Counted from the stretch's first letter, positions 40,146 through 51,015 are shown. The stretch: 64,000 bases of DNA from Pseudomonas putida (GCA_029953615.1 CP124529.1:2570998-2634997), one strand, 5' to 3'. The notes: generated from the letters alone by a model not told the origin. A program made the numbers and translations.

Positions 40146-42469
40146 CACTTCTTCTTCAGCTGCTTGGCATTGGCGAACAGTGCGGCCATTGCGTTGTTGG
40201 CCGGGGCCGCAGTGGCAGTTTCGCGCTGGCGCGGCGCCTGCTGCTGGCGGTTGCCGCCATTGCCACGGTTACCGCCGCGGTTGCCTTCGACCTTCTCGCC
40301 CGGGGTGTCGCTCATGCGCATGGACAGGCCGACGCGCTTGCGCGGGATGTCCACTTCCATGACCTTGACCTTGACCACGTCGCCGGCCTTGACCGCTTCA
40401 CGCGGGTCCTTGACGAACTTCTCCGACAGCGCCGAGATATGCACCAGGCCGTCCTGGTGCACGCCGATGTCGACGAAGGCACCGAAGTTGGTGACGTTGG
40501 TCACCACGCCTTCGAGGATCATGCCCGGCTCCAGGTCCTTGAGGTCTTCGACGCCGTCCTGGAAGGTGGCGGTCTTGAACTCGGGGCGTGGGTCGCGGCC
40601 AGGTTTGTCCAGCTCCTGCAGGATGTCGGTGACGGTCGGCAGGCCGAAGGTTTCATCGGTGAACTTTTTCGGGTCCAAGCGCTTGAGGAAACTGCTGTCG
40701 CCGATCAGCGAGCGGATATCGCGGTCGGTGTCGGCGGCAATGCGCTGCACCAGCGGGTAGGCCTCGGGGTGCACTGCAGAGGCGTCCAGCGGGTTGTCGC
40801 CGTTCATTACGCGCAGGAAGCCGGCGGCCTGTTCGAAGGTTTTTTCACCCAGGCGGCTGACCTTTTTCAGTGCCGCACGCGTGGCGAACGGGCCGTTGGC
40901 ATCGCGATGGGCGACGATGTTCTGCGCCAGGGTGGCGTTGAGGCCGGAGATGCGCGTCAGCAGCGCAACCGACGCAGTGTTGACGTCCACGCCCACGGCG
41001 TTCACGCAGTCCTCCACCACGGCGTCCAGGCCACGCGCCAGTTTCAGCTGGGACACGTCGTGCTGGTACTGGCCGACACCGATGGATTTCGGGTCGATCT
41101 TCACCAGTTCGGCCAGTGGGTCTTGCAGGCGGCGGGCAATCGACACGGCGCCGCGGATCGACACATCCAGGTCCGGGAACTCGCGGGCGGCCAGCTCCGA
41201 TGCGGAATACACCGAAGCGCCGGCCTCGGAGACCATGACCTTGGTGATCTTCAGCGCCGGGTACTTCTTGACCAGTTCTGCCACCAGCTTGTCGCTTTCG
41301 CGGCTGGCGGTACCGTTGCCGATGGCGATCAGCTCTACCGAGTGCTTGGCGCACAATGCGGCCATGATGGAAATGGTACGGTCCCAGTCGTTCTTCGGCG
41401 CGTGCGGGTAGACCGTGGTGTGGTCCAGCAGCTTGCCGGTGGCATCGACCACTGCGATCTTGCAGCCGGTACGCAGGCCCGGGTCGAAGCCCAGGGTGGC
41501 GCGCGGGCCGGCCGGGGCGGCCAGCAGCAGGTCGTGCAGGTTGTGGGCGAACACGTTGATCGCCTCGCCTTCGGCGTTGTCGCGCAGTTCGCCGAACAGG
41601 TCGGTTTCAAGGTGGGTGTACAGCTTGACCTTCCAGGTCCAGCGCACCACTTCGCCCAGCCACTTGTCGGCTGGGCGGTTGCGGTTCTCGATGCCGACAT
41701 GGTTGCCGATCATCAGCTCGCACGGGTGCAGGGTGCCGGGCAGTTCTTCGCCGACTTTCAGCGAGGCACTCAGCACGCCTTCGTTGCGCCCGCGGAAAAT
41801 GGCCAGGGCACGGTGCGACGGGGCGTTGCGCAGCAGTTCGTCGTGGGCGAAGTAGTCGCGGAACTTGGCGCCTTCTTCTTCCTTGCCTGGCACGACGCGG
41901 GCGCTGAGCACGGCTTCCTGCTTGAGGAAGCTGCGCAGCTTGTCGAGCAGGGCGGCATCTTCGGCGAAGCGCTCCATGAGGATGTACTTGGCGCCTTCCA
42001 GCGCGGCCTTGACGTCGGCCACGCCTTTGTCGGCGTTGACGAAGCGCGCGGCTTCGCTTTCCGGGGCCAGGTCGGGGTTGTTGAACAGGCCGTCGGCCAA
42101 CTCGCCGAGGCCGGCTTCCAGGGCAATCTGGCCCTTGGTGCGGCGCTTCTGCTTGTACGGCAGGTACAGGTCTTCGAGGCGGGTCTTGGTGTCGGCCAGC
42201 TTGATCTCGCGGGCCAGTTCCGGGGTCAGCTTGCCCTGCTCCTCGATGCTGGCCAGGATGCTGGCGCGGCGTTCGTCGAGTTCGCGCAGGTAGCGCAGGC
42301 GCTCCTCCAGATGGCGCAGCTGGGTATCGTCCAGGCTACCGGTCACTTCCTTGCGGTAGCGGGCGATGAAGGGCACGGTCGAGCCTTCGTCCAACAGGCC
42401 CACGGCCGCCTCGACCTGCTGGGGGCGTACGCCCAGTTCCTCGGCGATACGGCTGTTGATGCTGTCCAT
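40145..42469 (-). CDS. tex: RNA-binding transcriptional accessory protein Tex
   Basis: A 774-residue Tex protein, exactly the family length. It has an N-terminal helical region, a YqgF/RNaseH-like domain (about 325-450, [17 protein letters not shown]), helix-hairpin-helix motifs (about 490-560, [20 protein letters not shown]) and a C-terminal S1 RNA-binding domain (about 645-720). The tail is basic and glycine-rich. Tex binds nucleic acids and affects transcription and stress or virulence gene expression. ATG 42469 ([12 protein letters not shown]) was chosen by family length; an upstream frame from 42784 runs antisense to ompR. Confidence 0.96.
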   Translation of the reverse strand: MDSINSRIAEELGVRPQQVEAAVGLLDEGSTVPFIARYRKEVTGSLDDTQLRHLEERLRYLRELDERRASILASIEEQGKLTPELAREIKLADTKTRLEDLYLPYKQKRRTKGQIALEAGLGELADGLFNNPDLAPESEAARFVNADKGVADVKAALEGAKYILMERFAEDAALLDKLRSFLKQEAVLSARVVPGKEEEGAKFRDYFAHDELLRNAPSHRALAIFRGRNEGVLSASLKVGEELPGTLHPCELMIGNHVGIENRNRPADKWLGEVVRWTWKVKLYTHLETDLFGELRDNAEGEAINVFAHNLHDLLLAAPAGPRATLGFDPGLRTGCKIAVVDATGKLLDHTTVYPHAPKNDWDRTISIMAALCAKHSVELIAIGNGTASRESDKLVAELVKKYPALKITKVMVSEAGASVYSASELAAREFPDLDVSIRGAVSIARRLQDPLAELVKIDPKSIGVGQYQHDVSQLKLARGLDAVVEDCVNAVGVDVNTASVALLTRISGLNATLAQNIVAHRDANGPFATRAALKKVSRLGEKTFEQAAGFLRVMNGDNPLDASAVHPEAYPLVQRIAADTDRDIRSLIGDSSFLKRLDPKKFTDETFGLPTVTDILQELDKPGRDPRPEFKTATFQDGVEDLKDLEPGMILEGVVTNVTNFGAFVDIGVHQDGLVHISALSEKFVKDPREAVKAGDVVKVKVMEVDIPRKRVGLSMRMSDTPGEKVEGNRGGNRGNGGNRQQQAPRQRETATAAPANNAMAALFANAKQLKKK

Positions 42470-42686
42470 GTAAACCACCTGACATTTGTGAATACGGGGG
42501 TCGCCTGTGGGTCTTTCGCCCGGCGGCGCTGGATGAAAGGCGCGCATTATACCCATCGCAAACGGCTTGCGGTGATGGCGCCCGGCCAGCCGGAACTGGC
42601 GCCGGGGGAAAAATCTGCTAACAATGCTCACGCAACGTGCAGCAATGGCTACGCCATAATGCGCGGCGATACCAGAGGAGTTATTC

Positions 42687-43427
42687 ATGACCGGCACGCC
42701 AAACACCGCTGAAGGTGACAAGATTCTCATCGTCGACGACGACCCGGGGCTGAGCAGCCTGCTGGAACGTTTCTTCACCAGCAAGGGCTACCGTGCCCGC
42801 GCAGTACCCAACACCGAGCAGATGGACCGCCTGCTGCAGCGTGAGGTGTTCAACCTGGTGGTGCTCGACCTGATGCTGCCCGGCGAAGATGGCCTGTCGG
42901 CGTGCAAGCGCCTGCGCCAGCAGAACAACCAGATCCCGATCATCATGCTTACCGCCAAGGGCGACGAGCTCAGCCGTATCAAGGGCCTGGAGCTGGGCGC
43001 CGACGACTACCTGGGCAAGCCGTTCAACCCGGACGAGCTGATGGCACGGGTCAAGGCCGTGCTGCGCCGACAGGCACCGAGCGTGCCGGGAGCGCCAGGT
43101 AGCGAAGACGAGTCGGTCACCTTTGGCGACTACGAGCTGTCGCTGGCCACCCGCGAACTCAAGCGTGGCGACGAAGTGCACATGCTCACCACCGGCGAGT
43201 TCGCCGTGCTCAAGGCGCTGGTGATGCACGCACGCGAGCCGCTGACCCGCGACAAGCTGATGAACCTGGCCCGTGGCCGCGAATGGGATGCGCTGGAGCG
43301 TTCCATCGACGTGCAGATCTCGCGCCTGCGCCGCATGATCGAGCCGGACCCGTCCAAGCCGCGTTATATCCAGACCGTCTGGGGCGTGGGCTACGTGTTC
43401 GTGCCGGACGGGAACGCCGGCAAATGA
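42687..43427 (+). CDS. ompR: Two-component response regulator OmpR
   Basis: A 246-residue OmpR with a receiver domain (VDDDPG acidic pair, phospho-aspartate in [12 protein letters not shown] at residue 61, TAKGDE, LGKPF lysine) and a winged-helix C-terminal domain ([20 protein letters not shown]). It responds to EnvZ in osmolarity and envelope control. GAGGAG precedes ATG 42687. The envZ gene begins 13 bases after its stop. Confidence 0.96.
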   Translation: MTGTPNTAEGDKILIVDDDPGLSSLLERFFTSKGYRARAVPNTEQMDRLLQREVFNLVVLDLMLPGEDGLSACKRLRQQNNQIPIIMLTAKGDELSRIKGLELGADDYLGKPFNPDELMARVKAVLRRQAPSVPGAPGSEDESVTFGDYELSLATRELKRGDEVHMLTTGEFAVLKALVMHAREPLTRDKLMNLARGREWDALERSIDVQISRLRRMIEPDPSKPRYIQTVWGVGYVFVPDGNAGK

Positions 43428-43440
43428 TGCCGCGCCGTCG

Positions 43441-44754
43441 ATGAAGACACCGCTCTGGTTTCCGCAAAGTTTCTTCGCCCGCACCCTGTGGCTGGTGTTG
43501 ATCGTCGTCCTGTTCTCCAAGGCCTTGACCCTGGTCTACCTGCTGATGAACGAAGACGTGCTGGTCGACCGTCAGTACAGCCACGGTGTGGCGCTGACCC
43601 TGCGCGCCTATTGGGCGGCCGACGAAGAAAACCGCGACAGGATCGCCGAAGCGGCAGGCCTTATCCGGGTCACCGGCTCGGGGGTGCCTGAGGGCGAGCA
43701 GCACTGGCCCTATAGCGAAATCTACCAACGGCAGATGCAGGCCGAGCTGGGCGAAGACACCGAGGTACGGCTGCGCATCCATGCGCCACCGGCGTTGTGG
43801 GTCAATGCGCCGAGCCTGGGCCCGGGCTGGTTGAAGGTACCGCTGTACCCGCACCCACTGCGGGGGCAGAAGATCTGGAACGTGTTGGGTTGGTTCCTGG
43901 CTATCGGCCTGTTGTCCACCGCCTCGGCCTGGATATTCGTGCGCCAGCTGAACCAGCCGCTCAAGCGCCTGGTGTTCGCCGCCCGCCAGCTGGGCCAGGG
44001 GCGCAGCGTGCGCCTGCCGATCAGCGACACGCCCAGCGAAATGACCGAGGTGTACAAGGCCTTCAACCAGATGGCTGAGGATGTCGAGCAGGCCGGGCGT
44101 GAGCGCGAATTGATGCTGGCCGGGGTTTCCCACGACCTGCGCACACCGCTGACGCGCCTGCGCTTGTCGTTGTCGTTGCTGGACAGCGACAGCGAACTGA
44201 GTGACGACATGGTCCGCGATATCGAGGACATGGACGCGATCCTCGATCAGTTCCTGGCCTTTATCCGCGATGGCCGTGACGAGCCGGTGGAGGAGGTCGA
44301 CCTGGCCGACCTGGTGCGCGAGGTGGTGGCGCCGTACAACCAGCCGGAAGAACGCGTGCGGCTGTGCCTGGAGCCGATCCCGCCGTTCCCGCTGCGCCGG
44401 GTTTCGCTCAAGCGCATGCTGGGCAACCTGATCGGCAACGCCCTGCACCACGCCGGCAAAGGGGTCGAGGTAGCCGCCTATGTGTCGGGTGACGAGAGTG
44501 CGCCGTATGTAGTGCTGAGCGTGCTCGATCGCGGGACGGGGATCGACGAGTCGGAGCTGGAGACCATCTTCAACCCGTTCATTCGTGGTGACCGGGCCCG
44601 CGGTGGCAAGGGTACCGGGCTGGGTTTGGCGATCGTCAAGCGGATCGCGGCGCAGCATGGCGGCAATGTGGAATTGCGCAATCGGTCCGGTGGCGGGATC
44701 GAGGCGCGGGTGAGGCTGCCGCTGGGGTTGTTGCTGCCGCGTAATGCCGTGTGA
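43441..44754 (+). CDS. envZ: Osmosensor histidine kinase EnvZ
   Basis: A 437-residue membrane kinase: an N-terminal transmembrane helix (about 12-35), a periplasmic domain, a second helix (about 145-170), HAMP, then the H-box VSHDLRTPLTRLRL with the phospho-histidine, and an ATPase domain (GNLIGNALHHAGKG, DRGTGID, GKGTGLGLAIV). It phosphorylates and dephosphorylates OmpR. The periplasmic domain is rather short, as is common in Pseudomonas EnvZ. Confidence 0.95.
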   Translation: MKTPLWFPQSFFARTLWLVLIVVLFSKALTLVYLLMNEDVLVDRQYSHGVALTLRAYWAADEENRDRIAEAAGLIRVTGSGVPEGEQHWPYSEIYQRQMQAELGEDTEVRLRIHAPPALWVNAPSLGPGWLKVPLYPHPLRGQKIWNVLGWFLAIGLLSTASAWIFVRQLNQPLKRLVFAARQLGQGRSVRLPISDTPSEMTEVYKAFNQMAEDVEQAGRERELMLAGVSHDLRTPLTRLRLSLSLLDSDSELSDDMVRDIEDMDAILDQFLAFIRDGRDEPVEEVDLADLVREVVAPYNQPEERVRLCLEPIPPFPLRRVSLKRMLGNLIGNALHHAGKGVEVAAYVSGDESAPYVVLSVLDRGTGIDESELETIFNPFIRGDRARGGKGTGLGLAIVKRIAAQHGGNVELRNRSGGGIEARVRLPLGLLLPRNAV

Positions 44755-44759
44755 TTGCC

Positions 44760-44778
44760 GGGGCCGCAAAGCGGCCCC
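44760..44778. terminator. GC hairpin between convergent envZ and rimK
   Basis: A perfect GGGGCCGC-AAA-GCGGCCCC stem-loop located 6 bases after envZ and 7 before the rimK stop. There is no T run, so it is a hairpin with possible termination activity for either strand; it resembles the outer flank of the REP elements. Confidence 0.5.
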
Positions 44779-44784
44779 AGGATC

Positions 44785-45690
44785 TCAGCCCTTACCCTTG
44801 GTCCGGGTCTGATTAGGCCCTCCATTCTTCTCCAGGTGCTCGATGATCATGCCGGCCACGTTCTTGCCGGTGGTCACTTCGATACCTTCCAGCCCCGGCG
44901 ACGAGTTCACCTCCATCACCAGCGGCCCATGGTTGGAACGCAGAATATCCACACCGGCCACGCTCAAGCCCATCACCTTGGCCGCGCGAATGGCGGTCAT
45001 GCGTTCTTCCGGGGTGATCTTGATCAGGCTGGCCACCCCTCCGCGATGCAGGTTGGAGCGGAACTCCCCCGGCTTGGCCTGGCGCTTCATCGACGCGATG
45101 ACCTTGTCGCCGACCACGAAGCAGCGGATGTCTGCGCCACCCGCTTCCTTGATGTATTCCTGCACCATGATGTTCTGCTTCAACCCCATGAACGCCTCGA
45201 TCACCGATTCGGCGGCCTTGGTGGTTTCGCACAACACCACGCCGATTCCCTGGGTGCCTTCCAGCACCTTGATCACCAGTGGCGCGCCGTTGACCATCTG
45301 GATCAGGTCGGGGATGTCGTCCGGCGAGTGGGCGAAGCCGGTAATCGGCAGGCCGATGCCGCGTCGCGACAGCAGTTGCAACGAACGCAGCTTGTCGCGG
45401 GAGCGGGCTATAGCTACCGACTCGTTGAGCGGATACACGCCCATCATCTCGAACTGGCGCAGCACCGCGCAGCCATAGAAGGTTACCGAGGCACCAATGC
45501 GCGGGATCACCGCGTCGAAGCCTTCCAGCGGCTTGCCGCGGTAGTGAATCTGCGGCTTGTGGCTGGCGATGTTCATGTAGGCCCGCAGGGTGTCGATCAC
45601 CACCATTTCGTGGCCCCGCTGGGTACCGGCTTCGACCAGGCGGCGGGTGGAATACAGACGCGGATTGCGCGACAGCACAGCGATCTTCAT
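44785..45690 (-). CDS. rimK: Ribosomal protein S6-glutamate ligase RimK
   Basis: A 301-residue ATP-grasp ligase that adds glutamates to the C-terminus of ribosomal protein S6. Typical segments are [29 protein letters not shown] and [14 protein letters not shown] with metal-binding E and N. In pseudomonads RimK activity alters the proteome and is linked to RimA, RimB and c-di-GMP. It overlaps the upstream rimB-like gene by four bases. Confidence 0.95.
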   Translation of the reverse strand: MKIAVLSRNPRLYSTRRLVEAGTQRGHEMVVIDTLRAYMNIASHKPQIHYRGKPLEGFDAVIPRIGASVTFYGCAVLRQFEMMGVYPLNESVAIARSRDKLRSLQLLSRRGIGLPITGFAHSPDDIPDLIQMVNGAPLVIKVLEGTQGIGVVLCETTKAAESVIEAFMGLKQNIMVQEYIKEAGGADIRCFVVGDKVIASMKRQAKPGEFRSNLHRGGVASLIKITPEERMTAIRAAKVMGLSVAGVDILRSNHGPLVMEVNSSPGLEGIEVTTGKNVAGMIIEHLEKNGGPNQTRTKGKG

Positions 45691-46169
45691 GCAGCACCTG
45701 TTACAGGGGAAAGGGTGGCCGGAAAGGCCGGTTTGTCTTGGACGTACTTCAGGCCAGGGTTGACCACCAGCTGGCCATGGATCAGGGCCTTGGAACCTAG
45801 TAACAGGCGATAACGCATGTTCTTGCGGCAGGCCAGGGTGAACTCAACCTCCCAAACACCATCGCCCAGGGCCAATGACGTGCGGATGACATAGCGGGTC
45901 TGGGCCTGGCCGTTGGAGCTCTTGATGGTTTTCATGGTCACCAGCGGTGCTTCGCAGCGGCGGTGGCGCAACTGCACCACCGAGCCCAGGTGTGCGGTGA
46001 AGCGGACCCAGGGCTGGCCGTCGCGCTCGAACGGTTCCACCTCGGTGGCGTGCAAGCTGGAGGTGCTGGCGCCGGTGTCGATCTTGGCGCGCAACCCGGC
46101 TACGCCAAGGTCGGGCAGGGCGACCCACTCGCGCAGGCCGATCACAGTCAAATGGTCAAATGTCTTCAC
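45687..46169 (-). CDS. rimB: RimB-type retropepsin-like protease
   Basis: A 160-residue protein of the family annotated as ATP-dependent zinc protease, with an aspartic-protease-like [13 protein letters not shown] motif (about residues 25-35). In pseudomonads RimB works with RimK in S6 modification. GTG 46169 ([15 protein letters not shown]) was preferred to a frame opening at 46322, which overlaps the divergent hslR; CAGGGTG precedes it. Name assigned from the four-base overlap with rimK and family match. Confidence 0.82.
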   Translation of the reverse strand: MKTFDHLTVIGLREWVALPDLGVAGLRAKIDTGASTSSLHATEVEPFERDGQPWVRFTAHLGSVVQLRHRRCEAPLVTMKTIKSSNGQAQTRYVIRTSLALGDGVWEVEFTLACRKNMRYRLLLGSKALIHGQLVVNPGLKYVQDKPAFPATLSPVTGAA

Positions 46170-46278
46170 GAAACGCACCCTGCGGATGAGGTGTTGAACT
46201 GTAAGCACGGCGGGGATTTTTTGCATCCGATCGTTACGGTAGTACAGTTCGATGAAACACAGCGTTCGAGGTAACGGG

Positions 46279-46680
46279 ATGGCACAAAAAGCCGAAGACG
46301 ACGACAAGGTCCGCCTGGACAAATGGCTGTGGGCGGCACGCTTCTACAAGACCCGCGCGCTGGCCAAGGCAGCGATCGAGAGCGGCAAGGTGCATTGCCG
46401 GGGTGAGCGCTGCAAGCCGGGCAAGGAGCCGCGGGTGGGCGACGAGTTCGTGCTGCGCACCGGGTTCGATGAACGTACCGTGGTGGTGAAGGCGCTTTCA
46501 GTGGTGCGGCGTGGGGCGCCAGAGGCGCAGACGTTGTATGAAGAGACTGAGGACAGCGTGCGTCGGCGTGAGCAGGCGGCTGAACTGCGCAAGGCCGGGG
46601 CGATGGGGGTGACCACCGACGGCCGGCCGACCAAGAAGCAGCGGCGGCAGATTCACCAGTTGCATGGGAGCTTCGAATAG
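46279..46680 (+). CDS. hslR: Ribosome-associated heat shock protein Hsp15
   Basis: A 133-residue protein with an N-terminal S4 RNA-binding domain (VRLDKWLWAARFYKTRALAK) and a basic C-terminus (PTKKQRRQIHQLHG). Hsp15 binds stalled 50S subunits carrying nascent chains so that they can be recycled after heat shock. ATG 46279 has GAGGTAA upstream. It diverges from rimB and lies on the same strand as hslO, although the oppositely oriented PAP2 gene intervenes. Confidence 0.94.
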   Translation: MAQKAEDDDKVRLDKWLWAARFYKTRALAKAAIESGKVHCRGERCKPGKEPRVGDEFVLRTGFDERTVVVKALSVVRRGAPEAQTLYEETEDSVRRREQAAELRKAGAMGVTTDGRPTKKQRRQIHQLHGSFE

Positions 46681-46681
46681 C

Positions 46682-46788
46682 CGGGGCCGCTTTGCGGCCC
46701 TTTCGCGACACAAGGCCGCTCCTACAGGAAATCGCGTACCCCTGTAGGAGCGGCCTTGTGTCGCGATGGGCTGCGCAGCAGCCCCATG
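46682..46788. repeat. REP pair, family A
   Basis: Facing CGCGACACAAGGCCGCTCCTACA copies, with GGGGCCGC/GCGGCC outer hairpin, between convergent hslR and PAP2 genes. Confidence 0.9.
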
Positions 46789-46791
46789 GCC

Positions 46792-47586
46792 CTAACGGGT
46801 GACAGCCATTCGCCCGACCAGCGGTAACCTGGCCAGCAGGTTAAACAACGGCGCCGTCCAGCGCAGCAGCAGCGCACTCCCCTTGGCCGCCAGCGGCGTG
46901 TAGCAGCTCCAGCCCAGCGCCAACACCGCCATCAGCAGCCCGCCGATGTAGTCATCCTGCCCCCAATGGGCACCGGCCACCAGGCGCGGCAACATGAACA
47001 ACACCGCCAGGCCCCAGACCACCAGGTACTGCACCAGGCGGCGGCTGAACACGCTCATGAACAGCGCCCACACCAGCAGCACCGAGGCATGATCCCCCGG
47101 GAAACTCTTGCTGGAACGGTCTTTCAGTTCCCAGGCTGCTTCCAGGTTCGGGTAGTAGTCGCTGAGGTGCACCACATCGTCGAACATCATTGACGGGCTC
47201 TTGTGCTGCCAGCCGGCTGCATCAACCCACTTGGAAAACAGCGCGCGAATCACCACTAAGAGGATTAGCGTGACCAGGAAACCGAAAAAGGCCTGGCGCA
47301 CCTGGGTTGCCTTGAACACCCAGTCGCCTCGTATAAGCACTGCCAGAAGGATCAGGCCGACGACGATGTCGAACGGGCGCAAGCTGCCGACAGTCCAGAT
47401 GTAGCGCCAGGTGGTGTTGTCGGCCAGCGGCGCATTCAGGCTGTGGAACAGCCACTCGTCGAAAGTCAGGCACAAGATCTGGCCAAAGGGCCATAACCAG
47501 AAACACAGTAGAGCGATGGGAAGCAGCGTACAGGCTGCCAATGGCCCCCAGGACCACCTTGCTTGGAACAGTGGTCGATTGTCCAT
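46792..47586 (-). CDS. PAP2-family membrane phosphatase
   Basis: A 264-residue inner-membrane protein with about six transmembrane helices. The PAP2 motifs are KDRSSKSFPGDHAS (equivalent to PSGH with the catalytic histidine) and RLVAGAHWGQDD. Such enzymes remove or transfer phosphate on lipids such as undecaprenyl-PP or lipid A; the exact lipid is not evident. It is divergent from hslO. Confidence 0.85.
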   Translation of the reverse strand: MDNRPLFQARWSWGPLAACTLLPIALLCFWLWPFGQILCLTFDEWLFHSLNAPLADNTTWRYIWTVGSLRPFDIVVGLILLAVLIRGDWVFKATQVRQAFFGFLVTLILLVVIRALFSKWVDAAGWQHKSPSMMFDDVVHLSDYYPNLEAAWELKDRSSKSFPGDHASVLLVWALFMSVFSRRLVQYLVVWGLAVLFMLPRLVAGAHWGQDDYIGGLLMAVLALGWSCYTPLAAKGSALLLRWTAPLFNLLARLPLVGRMAVTR

Positions 47587-47705
47587 AAAATACCTCTATT
47601 GCAAACAGGAATCGGAGCGCCTTGTGAGCGCTCTGTCATGGGGTTCTCGCATGTTTCGACAACCCTTGTAACCATTTTGTCATCATTTTCAGATAGCCAA
47701 AACCT

Positions 47706-48605
47706 ATGAGCGACTTGCCTGATACCGATTTCACCCAACGTTTCATCTTCGACGAGCGCGATGTGCGCGGCGAGTGGGTGTCTCTCGATGACAGCTACGC
47801 CGCGGTGCTGGCGCGTCATGAGTACCCGCAGCCGGTGCAGGCGTTGCTCGGCGAGCTGATGGCCGCCACCGCCTTGCTGGTGGGGGCGCTGAAGTTCGAC
47901 GGCCTGCTGATTCTGCAGGCGCGTTCCGCAGGGCCGATCCCGCTGTTGATGGTCGAATGTTCGGGGGATCGGGACATCCGTGGCATGGCCCGCTACGAAG
48001 CGGACCAGATCCCTGCGGATGCGACCCTGTCGCAGCTGATGCCCGATGGCCACCTGACCCTGACCATCGATCCGGTCAAGGGTCAGCGCTACCAGGGCAC
48101 TGTCGACCTCGACGGCGCCACCCTGTCGGAGTGCTTCACCAACTACTTCGTCCAGTCGCAACAGCTCAACACGCGCTTCTGGCTCAACGCCGAAGGCGGC
48201 AAGGCCCGTGGTCTGCTGCTGCAGCAACTGCCGCGCGATCGCCAGTTGGACGATGAAGAGCGTGAAGAAAGCTGGCAGCACGTTGTGGCATTGGCTACCA
48301 CGCTCAAGGCTGATGAGTGGGCGCTGGACAACGAAACCCTGTTGCACCGCTTGTACCATGAAGATGCCGTGCGCCTGTTCGACATCCAGCCGCTGCGCTT
48401 CAACTGCAGCTGCTCTCGCGAACGTTCCGGCAATGCGCTGGTCAGTTTGGGCGAGCACGATGCCAAGGCGCTGGTGGAAGAATGCGGCGGGCAGGTGGAG
48501 ATCGATTGCCAGTTCTGCAACGAACGCTATTTCTTCGACGCCAGCGACGTGGCGCAACTGTTTGCCGGTGGCGGCACTGACGTAGCCTCAGAAACTCGTC
48601 ACTGA
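47706..48605 (+). CDS. hslO: Redox-regulated chaperone Hsp33
   Basis: A 299-residue Hsp33. The C-terminal zinc centre is intact: CSC near residue 237 ([10 protein letters not shown]) and CQFC near 268. Oxidation of these cysteines releases zinc and activates holdase function during oxidative stress. Length and layout are typical. Its TGA stop lies inside a Cra-like operator upstream of pckA. Confidence 0.95.
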   Translation: MSDLPDTDFTQRFIFDERDVRGEWVSLDDSYAAVLARHEYPQPVQALLGELMAATALLVGALKFDGLLILQARSAGPIPLLMVECSGDRDIRGMARYEADQIPADATLSQLMPDGHLTLTIDPVKGQRYQGTVDLDGATLSECFTNYFVQSQQLNTRFWLNAEGGKARGLLLQQLPRDRQLDDEEREESWQHVVALATTLKADEWALDNETLLHRLYHEDAVRLFDIQPLRFNCSCSRERSGNALVSLGEHDAKALVEECGGQVEIDCQFCNERYFFDASDVAQLFAGGGTDVASETRH

Positions 48606-48614
48606 AACGTTTAA
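48603..48614. promoter_or_regulatory. Cra/FruR-like operator upstream of pckA
   Basis: TGAAACGTTTAA differs at one base from the E. coli Cra consensus TGAAACGTTTCA. It lies 171 bases before the pckA start, overlapping the hslO stop. E. coli Cra controls pckA. A CATAAT -10-like box occurs at 48693-48698. Confidence 0.45.
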
Positions 48615-48784
48615 CTACAGGACAATCTCCTGTCGAATTGCGCAAAAGCGCAGTTCTGACAGGAGGGGCCTACTTTTTTTGGGCGTTTCTGGCATAATCC
48701 GGCCACTTTTTTCGCTGTAGTAGTTTTTTCAAGACAACTACAAAACGTTTGGAGCACTCGGCCTCGGGCCGGATGGGGTATCTC

Positions 48785-50327
48785 ATGACGCAAGCCAACA
48801 ACACCGTGTACACCGACCTGAGCGTCGATGAGCTGGTAAAAGAAGCGCTGCAACGCGGTGAAGGCGTACTAGCCGATACTGGTGCACTGGTCGTGGAGAC
48901 TGGTCACCGTACTGGCCGTTCGCCGGCTGACCGTTTCATCGTCGAAGAACCTTCCACCCAGGACGCCATTGCCTGGGGCCCGATCAACCGCAAGTTCCCG
49001 GCAGACAAGTTCGATGCCCTGTGGGACCGCGTCGAGGCGTTCAACAACGCCCAGGATCACTTCGTTTCCTACGTTCACGTAGGGGCCGCTGCCGAGCACT
49101 ACCTGCCGGTGAAGATGACCACCCAGACTGCCTGGCAGAACCTGTTCGGTCGTTGCCTGTTCATCAACCCGGAGCAGTACAACCCGGCCGGTCGCGGCGA
49201 GTGGCAGGTTCTTAACGTCGCCAACTTCGTGTGCGAACCAGAGCGTGACGGCACCAACTCCGATGGTTGCGTGATCATCAACTTCGCCCAGAAGAAAGTG
49301 CTGATCGCTGGCATGCGCTACGCCGGCGAAATGAAGAAAGCCATGTTCTCGGTGCAGAACTTCCTGCTGCCGGCCGCCGACGTGCTGCCTATGCACTGCG
49401 CCGCCAACATCGGCGAAGCAGGCGATGTGACCCTGTTCTTCGGCCTGTCCGGCACCGGCAAGACCACCCTGTCGGCCGACGAAAGCCGTTACCTGATCGG
49501 TGACGACGAGCACGGCTGGGGCGAGGGCGTGGTCTTCAACATCGAAGGCGGCTGCTACGCCAAGTGCATCGACTTGTCCGAGAAGAACGAGCCGGTCATC
49601 TGGAAAGCCATCAAGCATGGCGCCGTGCTGGAAAACGTCGTTCTCGACGCCAACAAGCACGCCGACTACTCCGATGTCAGCCTGACCCAGAACAGCCGTG
49701 CGGCCTACCCGCTGGAGCACGTTGCCAAGCGTTCCGCAGCGAACCTGGGCGGCGAGCCGAACGCAGTCATCTTCCTGACCTGCGACCTGACCGGTGTTCT
49801 GCCTCCGGTTTCGATCCTGAACAACGAGCAGGCGGCCTACCACTTCCTGTCCGGTTACACCGCGCTGGTCGGTTCCACCGAAATGGGTTCGGGCAGCGGC
49901 ATCAAGTCGACCTTCTCCACCTGCTTCGGCGCCCCGTTCTTCCCGCGCCCGGCGTGGCGAGTACGCCGAACTGCTGATCAAGCGTATCAAGGGCTTCGAC
50001 TCGAAGGTCTACCTGGTCAACACCGGCTGGACCGGCGGTGGCTACGGCGTTGGCAAGCGCTTCAGCATCCCGACCACCCGTGCCGTGATCGCTGCAATCC
50101 AGAGCGGCGCGCTGATCGGTGCCGAAACCGAGCACCTGGACATCATCAACCTGGACGTGCCGAAGGCCGTTCCGGGCGTTGATACCGAGCTGCTCAACCC
50201 GCGCACCAACTGGGCTGACAAGGCTGCCTACGACGAGGCCGCCAAAGGCCTGGCCAAGCTGTTCATCGAAAACTTCAAGAAGTTCGAAGTCTCCGACGCC
50301 ATCAAGGCCGCTGGCCCGCAGCTGTAA
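48785..50327 (+). pseudogene. pckA: Phosphoenolpyruvate carboxykinase (ATP), one extra base
   Basis: PckA converts oxaloacetate and ATP to PEP, the gate to gluconeogenesis. Residues 1-390 are normal, with the P-loop [11 protein letters not shown] and [10 protein letters not shown]. An extra T at 49955 (RPA then [14 protein letters not shown]) shifts the frame; without it the gene is 1542 bases, 513 residues, ending KAAGPQL. The gene is needed for growth on organic acids, so a sequencing error is more likely than true loss. ATG 48785 ([11 protein letters not shown]) fits the family; an upstream start at 48749 is in the leader. Confidence 0.9.
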
Positions 50328-50347
50328 GCTGACCCGCCCGCAACGAG

Positions 50348-50374
50348 AAAGCCGCCCCTGGGGCGGCTTTTTTG
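50348..50374 (+). terminator. Rho-independent terminator after pckA
   Basis: GCCGCCC-CTG-GGGCGGC stem followed by T6, 23 bases after the pckA stop. Confidence 0.93.
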
Positions 50375-50450
50375 TTCCTGTGAATAAGTGCGGTCATTGT
50401 GGAAGCAACTGTCTTGCTCAATTTCTAAAAGCTGGCGCGATCCCTGTGGG

Positions 50451-50470
50451 AGCGGGCAGCGAGAATCCGT
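50451..50470 (+). repeat. Solitary half REP (family C)
   Basis: A single TCCCTGTGGGAGCGGGCAGC without a facing partner, between pckA and the thioesterase gene. A REP remnant. Confidence 0.6.
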
Positions 50471-50519
50471 TTTTTCTGTTTCACTGTCAGCATCCATTGC
50501 GAAGACAAGAGCCAGCCAG

Positions 50520-50960
50520 ATGACCGAATCCCCTCAGCGCACTGCCTTCTCCCATTTCCACCCCATTCTCACCCGCCCCCAGGACAACGACCTGAACGGC
50601 CACATTGCCGGTGCCACCGTGCACGGCTTCTTCGAAACCGCCATCCAGGCGTTCCTTGTCGAACAGGCCGAACTGGACCTGCGTGACGGCGAGCTGGCCG
50701 CCTTCGTGGTCAGCTCGGCGGCGGACTTCTACGCGTTGCCAGGCTTCCCGGACGTGCTGGAAGTGGGGCTGGGGGTAACGCGCCTGGCAGGCAGCACGGT
50801 GGAGTACCGCCTGGCCCTGTTCCGCCCAGGGGAGCCGGAGGCGTGTGCGGCAGGCACGGTGGTGCAGGTGTTCATCGAGCGCGCCAGTGGCCGGCCAGTG
50901 GCGTTGCCAGAAACGCTGCAGGTGATCCTGTCTGGCATCCTGCTGGAACCGCAGGCATAA
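50520..50960 (+). CDS. Acyl-CoA thioesterase (4HBT hotdog type)
   Basis: A 146-residue hotdog protein related to YbgC/4-hydroxybenzoyl-CoA thioesterases (TRPQDNDLNGHIAGATVHGFFETA, here quoted in part as DNDLNGHIAGATVHGFFE). The conserved aspartate of the family appears in DNDLNGH. Substrate is unknown. ATG 50520 was chosen by protein start; in-frame sequence upstream falls in a REP fragment. Confidence 0.85.
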   Translation: MTESPQRTAFSHFHPILTRPQDNDLNGHIAGATVHGFFETAIQAFLVEQAELDLRDGELAAFVVSSAADFYALPGFPDVLEVGLGVTRLAGSTVEYRLALFRPGEPEACAAGTVVQVFIERASGRPVALPETLQVILSGILLEPQA

Positions 50961-50990
50961 AAAAGCCCCGCTGGCAGGGGCGGGGCTTTT
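50961..50990. terminator. Bidirectional terminator
   Basis: AGCCCCG (50964-50970) pairs with CGGGGCT (50981-50987), with A and T runs on both sides, between the convergent thioesterase and glycine-zipper genes. Confidence 0.85.
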
Positions 50991-51015
50991 GTTGCCGGGG
51001 CAGGGCCCTCAGGCG

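Noticed and set aside
40127..42712. An 861-codon frame antisense to tex
   Set aside because: Tex is full length on the minus strand with all domains; the antisense frame is composition-driven.
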